Part shown: piece by piece, positions 25,944-34,336 of the stretch | Position numbering within the stretch: position 1 is the stretch's first letter | Layout: each line of letters starts with the position of its first letter | Source: JACKFB01 sp041389525 | GTDB taxonomy: Bacteria > Myxococcota_A > UBA9042 > PHBI01 > JACKFB01 | Assembly (NCBI GenBank): GCA_041389525.1 | Contig: JAWKRR010000025.1 | Coordinates: 1-64,000 of the forward strand | DNA length: 64,000 bases | Reading direction: 5' to 3' | Made by a program: the position numbers and the translations under genes | Notes under the pieces: model-generated | Told to the model about the DNA's origin: nothing | What the model saw: the letters and a program-made list of their open reading frames with translations, nothing else | The model's database searches: none

Positions 25944-27110
25944 ATGGGTAGGCTGAGGCCAGCGCTGGTGTGGGTCGCGTGCGGGCTCGGTGCGTTGGCG
26001 TCGCTGTCGGGCTGCGGCAAGAGCTGTGGCGTGCCGGCCCATGATGAGGCCACCGCCGAGCAGGCGAAAGAAAGCGCTGTACCGAAGCCGGCCGGGCCGC
26101 CGTGGAGAGCGGGGTACGTGCGGCCGCGGATTTTGGACGTCCACGCGCACATCATGCCGTCGGGCTTGGAGCGTATGGCCGAGATCATGCGCGACAACGG
26201 GCTGGCCATCGCGGTGAACCTTTCGGGCGGCTCCTTCGGGCGCGGCTTGGAGATCAGCGAGGCGATGGCCCAGCGCCTGCCCGGGCTGATCAACTTCTAC
26301 ACGCCGAACTGGCGCAGCGCCGGCGTCCCGGGTTTCGGCGCGCGCGAGGCGATGGCGCTTGAGCTGGCGGTCAAAGAGCACGGGTTTCGAGGCTTGAAGA
26401 TCGCGAAAATACTTGGAATCGGGCTGGCTGACGCCGAGGGGAAGCGGGTGCCCGTCGACTGGCCGGAGCTGGACCCGCTCTGGGCCAAGGCGGGCGAGCT
26501 GGGCGTGCCGGTGGCCATCCACACCGGTGATCCCAAAGCGTTCTGGGAGCCCGTGACGCCTGAGAACGAGCGCTACGATGAGCTCTCTGTGCACCCGGGC
26601 TGGTCCTACGCCGACGGCAGCGTCCCGCCCCGCGCCGAGCTGATGGCGGAGCGCGACCGCATGGTGGCGAAGCACCCGAAGACCACCTTCATCTGCGTGC
26701 ATTTCGGAAGCAATTCCGAGGATCTCGACTATGTCGACAAGCTGCTCGACACCCACCCGAACGTGGTCATCGACACCGCGGCGCGCCTGGGCGAGATCGG
26801 CCGCCACCCGCCAGACAAGACGCGGGCGTTCTTCATCAAGCACCGAAAGCGCATCCTGTTCGGGACCGATCTCGGGCTGTCGGGCCAGGGGATCATGCTG
26901 GGCTCGACCGGCAACGACGAGCCGACCATGGCCGACGTGAAACCTTTCTACGACGCGCACTGGCGCTTCTTCGAGGGCAAGGAGCGCGGCATCCCGCACC
27001 CCACGCCGATTCAGGGCCGCTGGACCATCGACGCCATCGACCTCCCCGACGACGTCCTCGAGGACCTCTACTTCGGAAACGCGGCGCGGCTGCTGAAGAT
27101 CAGCCAGTAA
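25944..27110 (+). CDS. Lipoprotein amidohydrolase
   Basis: The 388-residue protein has a lipoprotein signal peptide with lipobox LSGC. An amidohydrolase (TIM-barrel, 'amidohydrolase 2') domain follows. Metal ligands are visible in 'DVHAHIMP' (HxH), 'IHTGDP', 'CVHFGS' and 'FGTDLG'. Family members hydrolyse or decarboxylate small substrates; being lipid-anchored on the envelope is unusual. A promoter is seen 58 bases upstream. It converges on argB with an 11-base overlap, so the ends of both genes are shared on opposite strands. Substrate unknown. Confidence 0.85.
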   Translation: MGRLRPALVWVACGLGALASLSGCGKSCGVPAHDEATAEQAKESAVPKPAGPPWRAGYVRPRILDVHAHIMPSGLERMAEIMRDNGLAIAVNLSGGSFGRGLEISEAMAQRLPGLINFYTPNWRSAGVPGFGAREAMALELAVKEHGFRGLKIAKILGIGLADAEGKRVPVDWPELDPLWAKAGELGVPVAIHTGDPKAFWEPVTPENERYDELSVHPGWSYADGSVPPRAELMAERDRMVAKHPKTTFICVHFGSNSEDLDYVDKLLDTHPNVVIDTAARLGEIGRHPPDKTRAFFIKHRKRILFGTDLGLSGQGIMLGSTGNDEPTMADVKPFYDAHWRFFEGKERGIPHPTPIQGRWTIDAIDLPDDVLEDLYFGNAARLLKISQ

Positions 27111-27984
27111 CGGCCTGGGTTTTCGGGTCGGGCACCACCATCGTCCCCACGCCCTTGTCGGTCAGCAGCTCGATGAGCGGGGCGTGGAGGACGCGGCCGT
27201 CGGCGACGGTGACCAGCGCCACGCCGGAGTCGACGGCGGCGAGGCAGGCCTCGGCTTTGGGGATCATGCCGCCGCTGACGGTGCCGTCGGCCATCCAGGC
27301 GCGCAGCTCGGCCGCGCTGACCTCGGAGCGCACGACGCCGTCCGGGCCGCGGATGCCGTCGACGTCGGTGAGGAAGATGAGCTTGTCGGCGCCCAGCTCA
27401 GCGGCGACGGCCGTGGCGACGGCGTCCGCGTTGACGTTGAGCGAGGCCATCGAGTCGTCGACGGCGACGGGGGCGACGACGGGGATGAGGCGGGCCTTGA
27501 GCACGCCGCGGATGAGGCGGGCGTCCACCGAGGTCATGTCGCCCACCCGCCCGAGATCCACGTGATCGCCGCTCTCCCGCGAGCGGTGCTTGCGCGGCGT
27601 CGCCCGGAGCCAGCCGCCGCCGTCGTGGCCGCTGAGCGAGATGGCGCGGCCGCCGCGGCGACCGATGTCTGCGACGATGTCGCGCGAGATTCCACCGACC
27701 TGAACGAGCTGCGCGACGCGCATGGTCTCCTCGTCGGTCACGCGCAGGCCGTCGATGAAGCGCGGCTCAATGCCGAGCTTTCGCGCCATCTCGGACACCG
27801 CGTTGCCGCCGCCGTGGACCAGCACCACGCGCACGCCGACCGCGCGCAAGAGCACGAGGTCTTGGGTGACGGCGGCGGCCAGCTCCGGCGAGGTCATGGC
27901 GGCGCCGCCGTACTTGATGACCACGGTGCGGCCGGCCCATCGCTGGACGTGCGGGAGGGCTTCGACGAGGGCGCTAACCTGCAT
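27100..27984 (-). CDS. argB: Acetylglutamate kinase
   Basis: The 294-residue protein has the amino-acid-kinase signatures 'VIKYGGAAM' near the N-terminus, 'VLVHGGGNAVSE', and 'NVNADAVATAVA' and 'FLTDVDGI' for substrate and nucleotide binding. It phosphorylates N-acetylglutamate in arginine synthesis. It is the last gene of the argC-argA-argJ-argB operon, 69 bases after argJ. GGTGA precedes the ATG. An N-terminal extension of the kind tied to arginine feedback hexamers is short here. Confidence 0.96.
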   Translation of the reverse strand: MQVSALVEALPHVQRWAGRTVVIKYGGAAMTSPELAAAVTQDLVLLRAVGVRVVLVHGGGNAVSEMARKLGIEPRFIDGLRVTDEETMRVAQLVQVGGISRDIVADIGRRGGRAISLSGHDGGGWLRATPRKHRSRESGDHVDLGRVGDMTSVDARLIRGVLKARLIPVVAPVAVDDSMASLNVNADAVATAVAAELGADKLIFLTDVDGIRGPDGVVRSEVSAAELRAWMADGTVSGGMIPKAEACLAAVDSGVALVTVADGRVLHAPLIELLTDKGVGTMVVPDPKTQAVTG

Positions 27985-28053
27985 GATTCACCAGACTTTG
28001 AAGCGAGTTCGGGGGGCGGACGCGCGCCGGCGGCCGAGGAGCGGCGCGGGCGG

Positions 28054-29274
28054 TCAGCTGCGGTAGTCCGCGTTGATGCTCACGTAGCCGGGGGTGAGGT
28101 CGCAGCCCCACGCCTCGCCGAGGCCGGGGCCGGGGAGGCGGGCGTGGATGGTGACCTCGGGGGCGTCCAGGGCGGCGGACGCGGTGGCTTCGTCGAAGGG
28201 CAGCGGGCGACCGGCGCGGAGTACCGGGATGCCGGCGAAGTCGAGGTCCAGCGCGTCGAGGCCGGCGACGCCTGCTTTTCCGAAGGCGCCGACGACGCGG
28301 CCCCAGTTCGGGTCGCGGCCGTAGATGGCGGTCTTCACCAGGGGTGAGACGCACACGGCGCGGGCGGCCTCGCGGGCGACGGCGTCGGACTCGGTGCCCT
28401 CGACCAGGACGTGTAGCAGGTGCTCCGCGCCTTCGCCGTCGCGGGCGATCATGCGGGCGAGCTCGCGGCAGACCGCCTCGAGCGCGGAGGCGAGCGCGGC
28501 GCGGCCGGGGGTGCCGGGGCGGGCGTCGGGGCCGTGGCCGGTGGCCTGGACGATGAGGGTGTCGCTGGTGGAGGTGTCGCCGTCGACGGTGACGCAGTTG
28601 AAGGTGCGGTCTGCGATTTCGCTGAGGAGAGCTTGCAGATCGGGGCCATGGACCTGGGCGTCGGTGGCGACGAAGGCCAGCATGGTGCCCATGTTGGGGT
28701 GGATCATGCCCGAGCCTTTGGCGAAGCCGGCGACGCTGATTCCGCCGGCGCGGGCCGCGGCCTGCTTGGGCACGAGGTCGGTGGTCATGATGGCGCGGGC
28801 GGCGCGGGTGCCGTCGGCGTCGAGGCTGGTCGCGGCGCGCTCGACGCCGGGCAGCAGGCGGTCCAGGGGCATGGGCACGCCGATGACGCCGGTGGAGCAG
28901 ACCAAGATGGCGTCGGGGGCGACTCCCAGGAGGCGGGCGGCGGTCTCGGCGGTGCGCGCCACGGCGGCGTCGCCATCGGGGCCGGTGGCGGCGTTGGAGT
29001 TGCCGGCGTTGATGACGACGGCGTGGCAGGGACCGGGGACGCGGGCGCGGGTCCAGCGGCAGGGGGCCGAGGCGGCGGAAGAGCGGGTGGTGATGGCCGC
29101 CGCGGTGCCGGGCGCGACGAGGACCACGACGTCGTCGCGGGTGCGGGGGTACATGCCGGCGCTGACCACGCCCGCGCGGGCTCCGGCGATGTCGGTCCAG
29201 GTCAGGTCGGGCGCGAGCGGAGGCAGCGCGGACTGCGCCGGGGCGGGCAGCGGCGGGGTCGAGGACGCGGTCAT
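28054..29274 (-). CDS. argJ: Bifunctional ornithine acetyltransferase / N-acetylglutamate synthase
   Basis: The 406-residue protein has the ArgJ fold and the self-cleavage region 'GSGMIHPNMGTML', where Thr197 would become the new N-terminal nucleophile. The residue before it is Gly, while Ala is more usual. Further motifs are 'NAGNSNAATG' and the C-terminal 'DPNWGR...' substrate site. It transfers the acetyl group from acetylornithine to glutamate. The ATG at 29274 overlaps the stop of the upstream argA-like gene (ATGA). Confidence 0.95.
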   Translation of the reverse strand: MTASSTPPLPAPAQSALPPLAPDLTWTDIAGARAGVVSAGMYPRTRDDVVVLVAPGTAAAITTRSSAASAPCRWTRARVPGPCHAVVINAGNSNAATGPDGDAAVARTAETAARLLGVAPDAILVCSTGVIGVPMPLDRLLPGVERAATSLDADGTRAARAIMTTDLVPKQAAARAGGISVAGFAKGSGMIHPNMGTMLAFVATDAQVHGPDLQALLSEIADRTFNCVTVDGDTSTSDTLIVQATGHGPDARPGTPGRAALASALEAVCRELARMIARDGEGAEHLLHVLVEGTESDAVAREAARAVCVSPLVKTAIYGRDPNWGRVVGAFGKAGVAGLDALDLDFAGIPVLRAGRPLPFDEATASAALDAPEVTIHARLPGPGLGEAWGCDLTPGYVSINADYRS

Positions 29275-29810
29275 GCGTGGCTCCGGACAGAGATGGCGAC
29301 GCGACGGACCAGCATGGACTGCCGGCAGGCGGCGAGGCGCGAGCAGGCGGCGCAGGTGGCGGATTTGGCCTCTGACGCGCTGCTGACGTCGTCGGCGGTG
29401 CGAAGCGGCGAGGCGGAGTCGAGGCCCCGGCGAGTGCGAGCGCGCAGCCAGGGCGTGTCCGAGGCGCTCGAGAAGCCGCAACGCTCGAAGAACTCGACCT
29501 CGTCGGTCAGGGCGATGACGGTGCCGAGGCCGCGCGCGGCCGCTTCGGCCATGGCCGCGTCGACGAGCGCGCGCCCGATGCCGCGCCCGCGGAGTGCCAC
29601 GACCAGCGAACCCAGCTCGGCGGTGCCCGCGGAGAGCGCGGTCACGCAGACCGCACCGACGACGCGGCGACCGACGCAGGCGACCAGGAAGTCGGCGGCG
29701 ACCACGGTGCGCGGCAGCAGCTTGCCCAGACGCACCTGGGGCGCCATCAGCGCGTCGATGAGCGGGATGTCGGCGGCGGCGGCCGGGCGGATGCGGAGGG
29801 CGTGGGTCAT
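29271..29810 (-). CDS. argA: Short N-acetylglutamate synthase (GNAT-type ArgA)
   Basis: The 179-residue protein is a GNAT acetyltransferase with the acetyl-CoA loop 'RGRGIGRALVDA' and the motif 'EFFERCGF'. Its C-terminal 'TCAACSRLAACRQ' Cys cluster is reminiscent of the short N-acetylglutamate synthases of deltaproteobacteria, which end in a similar Cys-rich tail. It would make N-acetylglutamate, the first step of arginine synthesis. The gene sits between argC and argJ, overlapping both by four bases. Because ArgJ can also form acetylglutamate, the pathway has two possible entry enzymes. Confidence 0.85.
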   Translation of the reverse strand: MTHALRIRPAAAADIPLIDALMAPQVRLGKLLPRTVVAADFLVACVGRRVVGAVCVTALSAGTAELGSLVVALRGRGIGRALVDAAMAEAAARGLGTVIALTDEVEFFERCGFSSASDTPWLRARTRRGLDSASPLRTADDVSSASEAKSATCAACSRLAACRQSMLVRRVAISVRSHA

Positions 29811-30823
29811 ATCATCACCGGGTGCAGGGGGAGGCCCGTGGTTTCAGGCAGCCCGAGGGCGGCGTTCATGGCCTGGACGGCTTGACCGGCCGCTCCCTTC
29901 ATCAAGTTGTCGATAATCGCCACGGCGGTGACGGTGGAACGCTCGAGATCGACGGTGACGTGGACGTGAGCGCGGTTTGAGCAGCGGACGTCGGCGGTCG
30001 ACGGCGGCTCGTCGCGGAGCTGGACCATGGGCTCGCCGGCGTAACGCGACGCGTAAAGCGCGTTGATCTCGCCTGGCGAGACGGGGCGCGTGAGGCGGGC
30101 GTGGACCGTGGCGATCATGCCGCGGTTCATGGGGACGAGGTGGGGTGAGAAGACGACGGGGTGGCCGAGGGCCTGCTCGATCTCGGGCGTGTGCCGGTGG
30201 GTGCCGGCGAGGCCGTAGGGGCGGGCGGCGTCGTGGGTCTCGCAGAAGATGTTGCGCGGACCCGGCGAGCGGCCGGCGCCGGAGACGCCGGAGACGCATG
30301 AGGCGACGAGCGGTCCGTCGACGAGGCCGGCGCTGACCAGCGGCAGGGACGCCAAGGTGACCGCGGTGGGGTAGCAGCCGGGGTTCGCGATGAGGCGGGC
30401 GCTGGCGAGGGCCTCGCGGGTGAGCTCCGGCAGGCCGTAGACGGCGGCGGGGAGGCGCTCCGGGCAGGGGTGCTCGAGGCCGTAGTAGCGGGTGTAGGAG
30501 GCGGCGTCGCGCAGGCGGAAGTCGGCGCCGAGGTCGACGACCAGCACGCCAGCGTCGACCAGCGCGGGGGCGAGGCCGGCGGCGTGGCCGTGCGGGAGGG
30601 CGAGAAAGACGACGTCGCATGCTGCGAGCTTGTCGGGTTCGATGGACTCGACGGCGAGGTCGGTGAGGCCCGAGAGCCCGGGCCACGACGCGCTGAGCGC
30701 TTGGCCTGCGGAGGAGCCGGCGGCGCCGTAGACCACCTCGAGGGCGGGGTGCGACGCGGCGAGCCGCACCAGCTCGGCCCCGGTGTAGCCCGTAATTCCT
30801 GCGATTCCGACTCGGTAGCTCAT
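29807..30823 (-). CDS. argC: N-acetyl-gamma-glutamyl-phosphate reductase
   Basis: The 338-residue protein has an N-terminal NAD(P)-binding motif 'GITGYTGAELVR' and the catalytic cysteine Cys150 in 'IANPGCYPTAV'. It reduces acetylglutamyl phosphate to the semialdehyde. The ATG at 30823 has GGAGG four bases upstream; an in-frame extension reaches back to 31123 but would cross the promoter. It is the first gene of the arg operon, directly behind paired ArgR boxes. Confidence 0.96.
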   Translation of the reverse strand: MSYRVGIAGITGYTGAELVRLAASHPALEVVYGAAGSSAGQALSASWPGLSGLTDLAVESIEPDKLAACDVVFLALPHGHAAGLAPALVDAGVLVVDLGADFRLRDAASYTRYYGLEHPCPERLPAAVYGLPELTREALASARLIANPGCYPTAVTLASLPLVSAGLVDGPLVASCVSGVSGAGRSPGPRNIFCETHDAARPYGLAGTHRHTPEIEQALGHPVVFSPHLVPMNRGMIATVHARLTRPVSPGEINALYASRYAGEPMVQLRDEPPSTADVRCSNRAHVHVTVDLERSTVTAVAIIDNLMKGAAGQAVQAMNAALGLPETTGLPLHPVMI

Positions 30824-30838
30824 CACGCCTCCCGTGAA

Positions 30839-30873
30839 CGCATATTCATACACGCCGCTGCATAATAATGCAA
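30839..30873 (-). promoter_or_regulatory. argC promoter with paired ArgR boxes
   Basis: On the minus strand, TTGCAT (30873-30868), a 17-base spacer and TATGAA (30850-30845) form a promoter with a start near 30838. A strong ArgR-type palindrome, TGCATAATAATGCA on the plus strand (30859-30872), covers the -35. A weaker half-conserved copy, CGCATATTCATACA (30839-30852), covers the -10. The centres are 20 bases apart, about two helical turns, as expected for an ArgR hexamer. The argR gene has the same design. Confidence 0.65.
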
Positions 30874-31098
30874 CGCCGGAATCGGCGCAGCTTGTCCGAG
30901 GCGCGCGGCGGCGGCAAGATGCTTCGCAAGAGGGTGTTGCCGCATTCTCCCGTCGCGTGGCTGGCTCGTGTCTTTTCAGGCACCTGCACCCGCCGGTCGC
31001 TCGCGCGAGGCGGGCGCCCTCCGCACCGAAGTTCCTGAAACGACACCGCTGGCGCCCCGCTCGGTCCGAACACAACAACGCCCTCGATGGAGGCCGCC

Positions 31099-31560
31099 AT
31101 GCCGCTCGCACCCGACCGCACACCCACCCACGAGCCCCTGGACCTGGAGGTCATCTGGGACCTGAGCGACGTCATCGACGAGCGGCGCGACGGCGGGCCG
31201 GTGAGCGCCGCCATGCTCGCCGAAGTCGCCGCCACGGCCGCTGTGCCGGTGAGTCACGCCTACGTCGCGGCCAGCGTGGATCCCGATCTGGACTGGCAGA
31301 CGGGCACGCCGGTCACCGTCCGCGTGTGCACGGGCGGCTGCCAAGCCTGGGGTGCCGTGACCGTGCTGGAGCGCCTGCTCGAGCTTCGGCAGGCGCGCGT
31401 CGACGCAGGCCAGCCCGCCTTTGACGTGGTCGCCGTGGCCTGCCTCAACACCTGCGATCGCCCCACCGCCGTCGCCTCCGCGGGTCCGCACGGGTACGCG
31501 ACGCACCCCGAGGTCGACGCCGAGGCGGTCGACGCGCTGATCAGCGCGCTGCTCGACTGA
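31099..31560 (+). CDS. Orphan thioredoxin-like [2Fe-2S] ferredoxin (NuoE-related)
   Basis: The 153-residue protein resembles the 24-kDa NuoE/HoxE subunit of NADH dehydrogenases and hydrogenases. A helical N-terminus with 'VPVSHAYVAA' is followed by 'VRVCTGGCQAWGAVTVLERLLE' and 'VAVACLNTCDRPTAV'. The four likely cluster ligands are Cys77, Cys81, Cys115 and Cys119. NuoE normally has CX4C in the first pair, and here it is CX3C. No nuo, hox or formate-dehydrogenase gene is nearby, so its partner is unknown. The ATG at 31099 has GGAGG five bases upstream. Confidence 0.75.
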   Translation: MPLAPDRTPTHEPLDLEVIWDLSDVIDERRDGGPVSAAMLAEVAATAAVPVSHAYVAASVDPDLDWQTGTPVTVRVCTGGCQAWGAVTVLERLLELRQARVDAGQPAFDVVAVACLNTCDRPTAVASAGPHGYATHPEVDAEAVDALISALLD

Positions 31561-31944
31561 CCGACCTCCTGCGAGTCCGAGTCGAGCCGCCCGCCAACGT
31601 CGGCACCACGGGCGCATGGCGCAGCAACGGGCAGGCGACTCGCCTCGGAAAGTCGATCCCAGCATGTGGCGCCGGCGATCGTGTTCGGATCTTCGGGTAC
31701 CGGCCGGATGTCCGGTGGTCAGGGCGAAGCTGCGGGCGCGCAGCGAGCCGCAGCGCCGGACCATAGTAGCACCCGCGCCGTGGAGCAAGCCGATTCATTC
31801 GATAGCAGCGTGCTCTTTCGCCAATCGGGCCCGGCCCTGAGGCGGCTCTCAACCGGGGGCGGATGACGACGCGGCGGGTGGGTCTCGATTCGAGCCTCGG
31901 ACTTTGACTATCGTACGTCGGCCCCCCGAATCCCAGGAGCCCCC
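31561..31944. other. 384-base intergenic region without recognisable gene
   Basis: No convincing coding frame, RNA gene or repeat is seen here; the open frames on both strands are Arg-rich and look spurious. The last bases before the DUF2330-type gene are slightly less GC-rich and include AGGAG at 31935-31939, its ribosome-binding site. A promoter is likely in the last 100 bases but none stands out. Confidence 0.5.
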
Positions 31945-33600
31945 GTGGTCCGACTGACAGCCGTGTTCTGTCTTGTGTTCGCTGTCCTGGTCGCGCCCGC
32001 CGCGCTCGCCTGCGGGGGGCTCTTCTGCTCCGTGCCGCAGGGGCCGGTGCCGCCGCAGCCCATCGACCAGAACGCCGAGCGCATCATCTTCGACGTCGAC
32101 GGCGACACGGTGACCACGCACGTGCAGATCCAGTACGCGGGCGCGGCTGACGCCTTCGCGTGGGTGGTGCCGGTCGGCGGCGTGCCGACGGTGGTCGAGT
32201 CCTCTGCCGACCTCTTCAGCGATCTGGAGTCCGCGACGGCCGTGCAGGTGACGCTGCCGCAGCCGGAGGCCTGCCCTCAGTTCGCGTCGTCGGGCTCCGG
32301 TGGCGGCTTCGCCTGCGCGGCAGACTCCACGGCAGGGGGAGTCAATTTCGAGAACGACCGCGGCGGCCCGGCAGCCAAGTCGCCGGTGACCGTCTTCGCC
32401 CACGACTTCACCGACAACTACGAATACACGGTCGTCGGCGCCGAGCAGACCACCGTCTTGGTCAAGTGGCTGCAGGAGAACGGCTACAACGTCTCCGACA
32501 ACATGGCGCCGGTCATCGCGCCCTACAACGGCGACGCGGGCGCGAAGTTCTTGGCGCTGAAGCTGCGCGGCGGAAAGGTCGCCTCCGACATCGTGCCCAT
32601 CGCGATGACCTATCCCTCCAAGATGCCGGTCATCCCGCTGCGACTGACCGCCGTCGCCGCGCAACCGCTGATGGGCGTGCTGGTCTTCATCACCGCCGAC
32701 CGCCACTACGCGCCCGACAACTGGACCTTCATCGAGCCCAACGCCGACGAGATCCTCTTCGACGACACAGGCGCCACCAGCTACTTCGAGTGGGTCGCGC
32801 GCTCCAACGACGAGGCCGGTGGCCACCAGTTCGTGCGGGAGTTTCGCGGCTTCAACCCGCTGGAGGGGCTGAAGTACGGCACCGACAACGTGCAGCTGCG
32901 GGGCGCAAAGTTGACGCGGTTCTACGCGCGTCTTGGACCGCACCAGATGGACGCGGACCCCTTCTTCGTGCCCGACGACACCCCCGAACAGGGAGGAAAC
33001 GCCGCGGTGTTCGGGCAGCGCGTGCTGGACTTCAGCGCGCGCACGACCCTGTGGTCCTGTGGCGCCGTGCCCATCGCCGAGCGGCTCCCCTCGCCCTGCG
33101 CGTTCAACTACTGCGGCGCGGGCGCCACCTGCACGGTCATGGACGGCCGCGTCGGGTGTGCCTGCCCGACCGGCAGCACGGCGCAGCGCATCACCGGCCC
33201 CGACGGGAGCGACCACGTCACCTGCGCGCCGACCGCCAACCCCTTCGGCATCACGGACGAAGCGGGCGGCGTGGGCGGGAGCTTCGACCCGTGCGCGAGC
33301 TACCCCTGCGGCTCCGGCAAGTGCGTGCTCAAGGGCGGATTCCCGACCTGCGCGTGCTCGGGCGGCGCCGTCGCGTGCCTGGAGCCAGGCGGCCTGCTGA
33401 GCTGCGTGGCCGTGGGCGCCGGCGCGACCACCTTCGGACCGGGCGCCGGCACCGAGTCGGCCGCACCCAAGTCGGCCATGGCCGCGCCGCCTGCGGACAG
33501 TCGCTTCGCCGTGACGCTCTGGCCGCCCCTGGCGCTGGTCTTGATCGGGTTGGCGTACTGGCGCCGCCGGGTGCGCGCCCGGGCGCACCTCGCCGCCTGA
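31945..33600 (+). CDS. DUF2330-type surface protein with EGF-like repeats and C-terminal membrane segment
   Basis: The 551-residue protein has a signal peptide (1-22) directly followed by 'CGGLFC', the DUF2330 start. A large beta-rich domain runs to about residue 370, then two short Cys-rich EGF-like stretches (about 380-500) and a C-terminal hydrophobic segment followed by an Arg-rich tail. This layout predicts an exported protein held at the envelope by its C-terminus, as for sorting-signal proteins of myxobacteria. I see no Cys right before the membrane segment, so a true MYXO-CTERM signal is uncertain. The start is GTG with AGGAG upstream. The molecular function of DUF2330 is unknown. Confidence 0.75.
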   Translation: MVRLTAVFCLVFAVLVAPAALACGGLFCSVPQGPVPPQPIDQNAERIIFDVDGDTVTTHVQIQYAGAADAFAWVVPVGGVPTVVESSADLFSDLESATAVQVTLPQPEACPQFASSGSGGGFACAADSTAGGVNFENDRGGPAAKSPVTVFAHDFTDNYEYTVVGAEQTTVLVKWLQENGYNVSDNMAPVIAPYNGDAGAKFLALKLRGGKVASDIVPIAMTYPSKMPVIPLRLTAVAAQPLMGVLVFITADRHYAPDNWTFIEPNADEILFDDTGATSYFEWVARSNDEAGGHQFVREFRGFNPLEGLKYGTDNVQLRGAKLTRFYARLGPHQMDADPFFVPDDTPEQGGNAAVFGQRVLDFSARTTLWSCGAVPIAERLPSPCAFNYCGAGATCTVMDGRVGCACPTGSTAQRITGPDGSDHVTCAPTANPFGITDEAGGVGGSFDPCASYPCGSGKCVLKGGFPTCACSGGAVACLEPGGLLSCVAVGAGATTFGPGAGTESAAPKSAMAAPPADSRFAVTLWPPLALVLIGLAYWRRRVRARAHLAA

Positions 33601-33606
33601 GACACC

Positions 33607-34176
33607 CTAGCGAATCAGCTTCGAGATCGCCTTGAACGTGTCGCCGCCGGCCTGCCCCAGCATCTGAAATAGCGCGGTCTCCGTGTTGGTGACGACCGCG
33701 CCGGCCGCCTCGCACAGCGCGAGGCCCGACCGCCACGACTCCTTGCGTCGCGACAGGCACGCGTCGGCGAGGACGTGCACGATGTGCCCGGTGGCGACCA
33801 GGTCCAGCACGGTCTGGTAGACGCAGATGTGGGTCTCCATCCCGAGCACCAGGACGCGCTTTCGCCCCTGGCTATCGACGGCAGCGCAGGTCGGAGCGTC
33901 TTTTGCGCAGGAGAATGCGAGCTTCTCGAAGGGCGTGATGCCCTCGAGCGGACCCGCCAGCGGCGCGAGGGTGTGACCGAGGCCCTTGGGGTACTGCTCG
34001 GTGACGAGCACCGGGAGGCCCAGCAACCGCGCGCCCTCGATGGCGATGCCGGCCTGCTGCGCGTGGCGGTCGCGCACGCCCTCGGGCATGGCCGCGAAGA
34101 GGCGCTCCTGGTAGTCGACGACGAGGAGCTGGGTCTCGGCGGTGACGAGGCGAAAGCGGTCGTGGGCGTCGGACAT
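33607..34176 (-). CDS. Isochorismatase-like cysteine hydrolase
   Basis: The 189-residue protein has the isochorismatase-family triad: Asp in 'LLVVDYQERL', Lys in 'FEKLAFSC' and Cys in 'METHICVYQTVLDL'. The overall layout is closest to YcaC-type hydrolases. The ATG at 34176 has GGAGAC upstream; the long open frame continuing toward 35208 is antisense to the GAF gene and not real. Family substrates include nicotinamide and isochorismate, and the substrate here cannot be told. Confidence 0.88.
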   Translation of the reverse strand: MSDAHDRFRLVTAETQLLVVDYQERLFAAMPEGVRDRHAQQAGIAIEGARLLGLPVLVTEQYPKGLGHTLAPLAGPLEGITPFEKLAFSCAKDAPTCAAVDSQGRKRVLVLGMETHICVYQTVLDLVATGHIVHVLADACLSRRKESWRSGLALCEAAGAVVTNTETALFQMLGQAGGDTFKAISKLIR

Positions 34177-34336
34177 CACGGTGTCTCCTGGCTGGGGGCC
34201 GCCCATTCGTACCCACGCCCTCGCCGGCGCGCAAGCGTGCGGCGGGCGGCAGCCTTTGCCCTCGGCGGCGCGGTCGGTGACAATCGGCCGCACGCGACTC
34301 ACCACCCGATGTCGCGGCCCGGGCGATCGAGGCTGC

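Noticed and set aside
31541..31852. 103-codon minus-strand frame in the intergenic region before the DUF2330-type gene
   Set aside because: Arg/Pro-rich composition, no ribosome-binding site and overlap with the end of the ferredoxin gene.
31945..33600. MYXO-CTERM signal on the DUF2330-type protein
   Set aside because: The C-terminal helix and Arg tail are present but no Cys precedes the hydrophobic segment.
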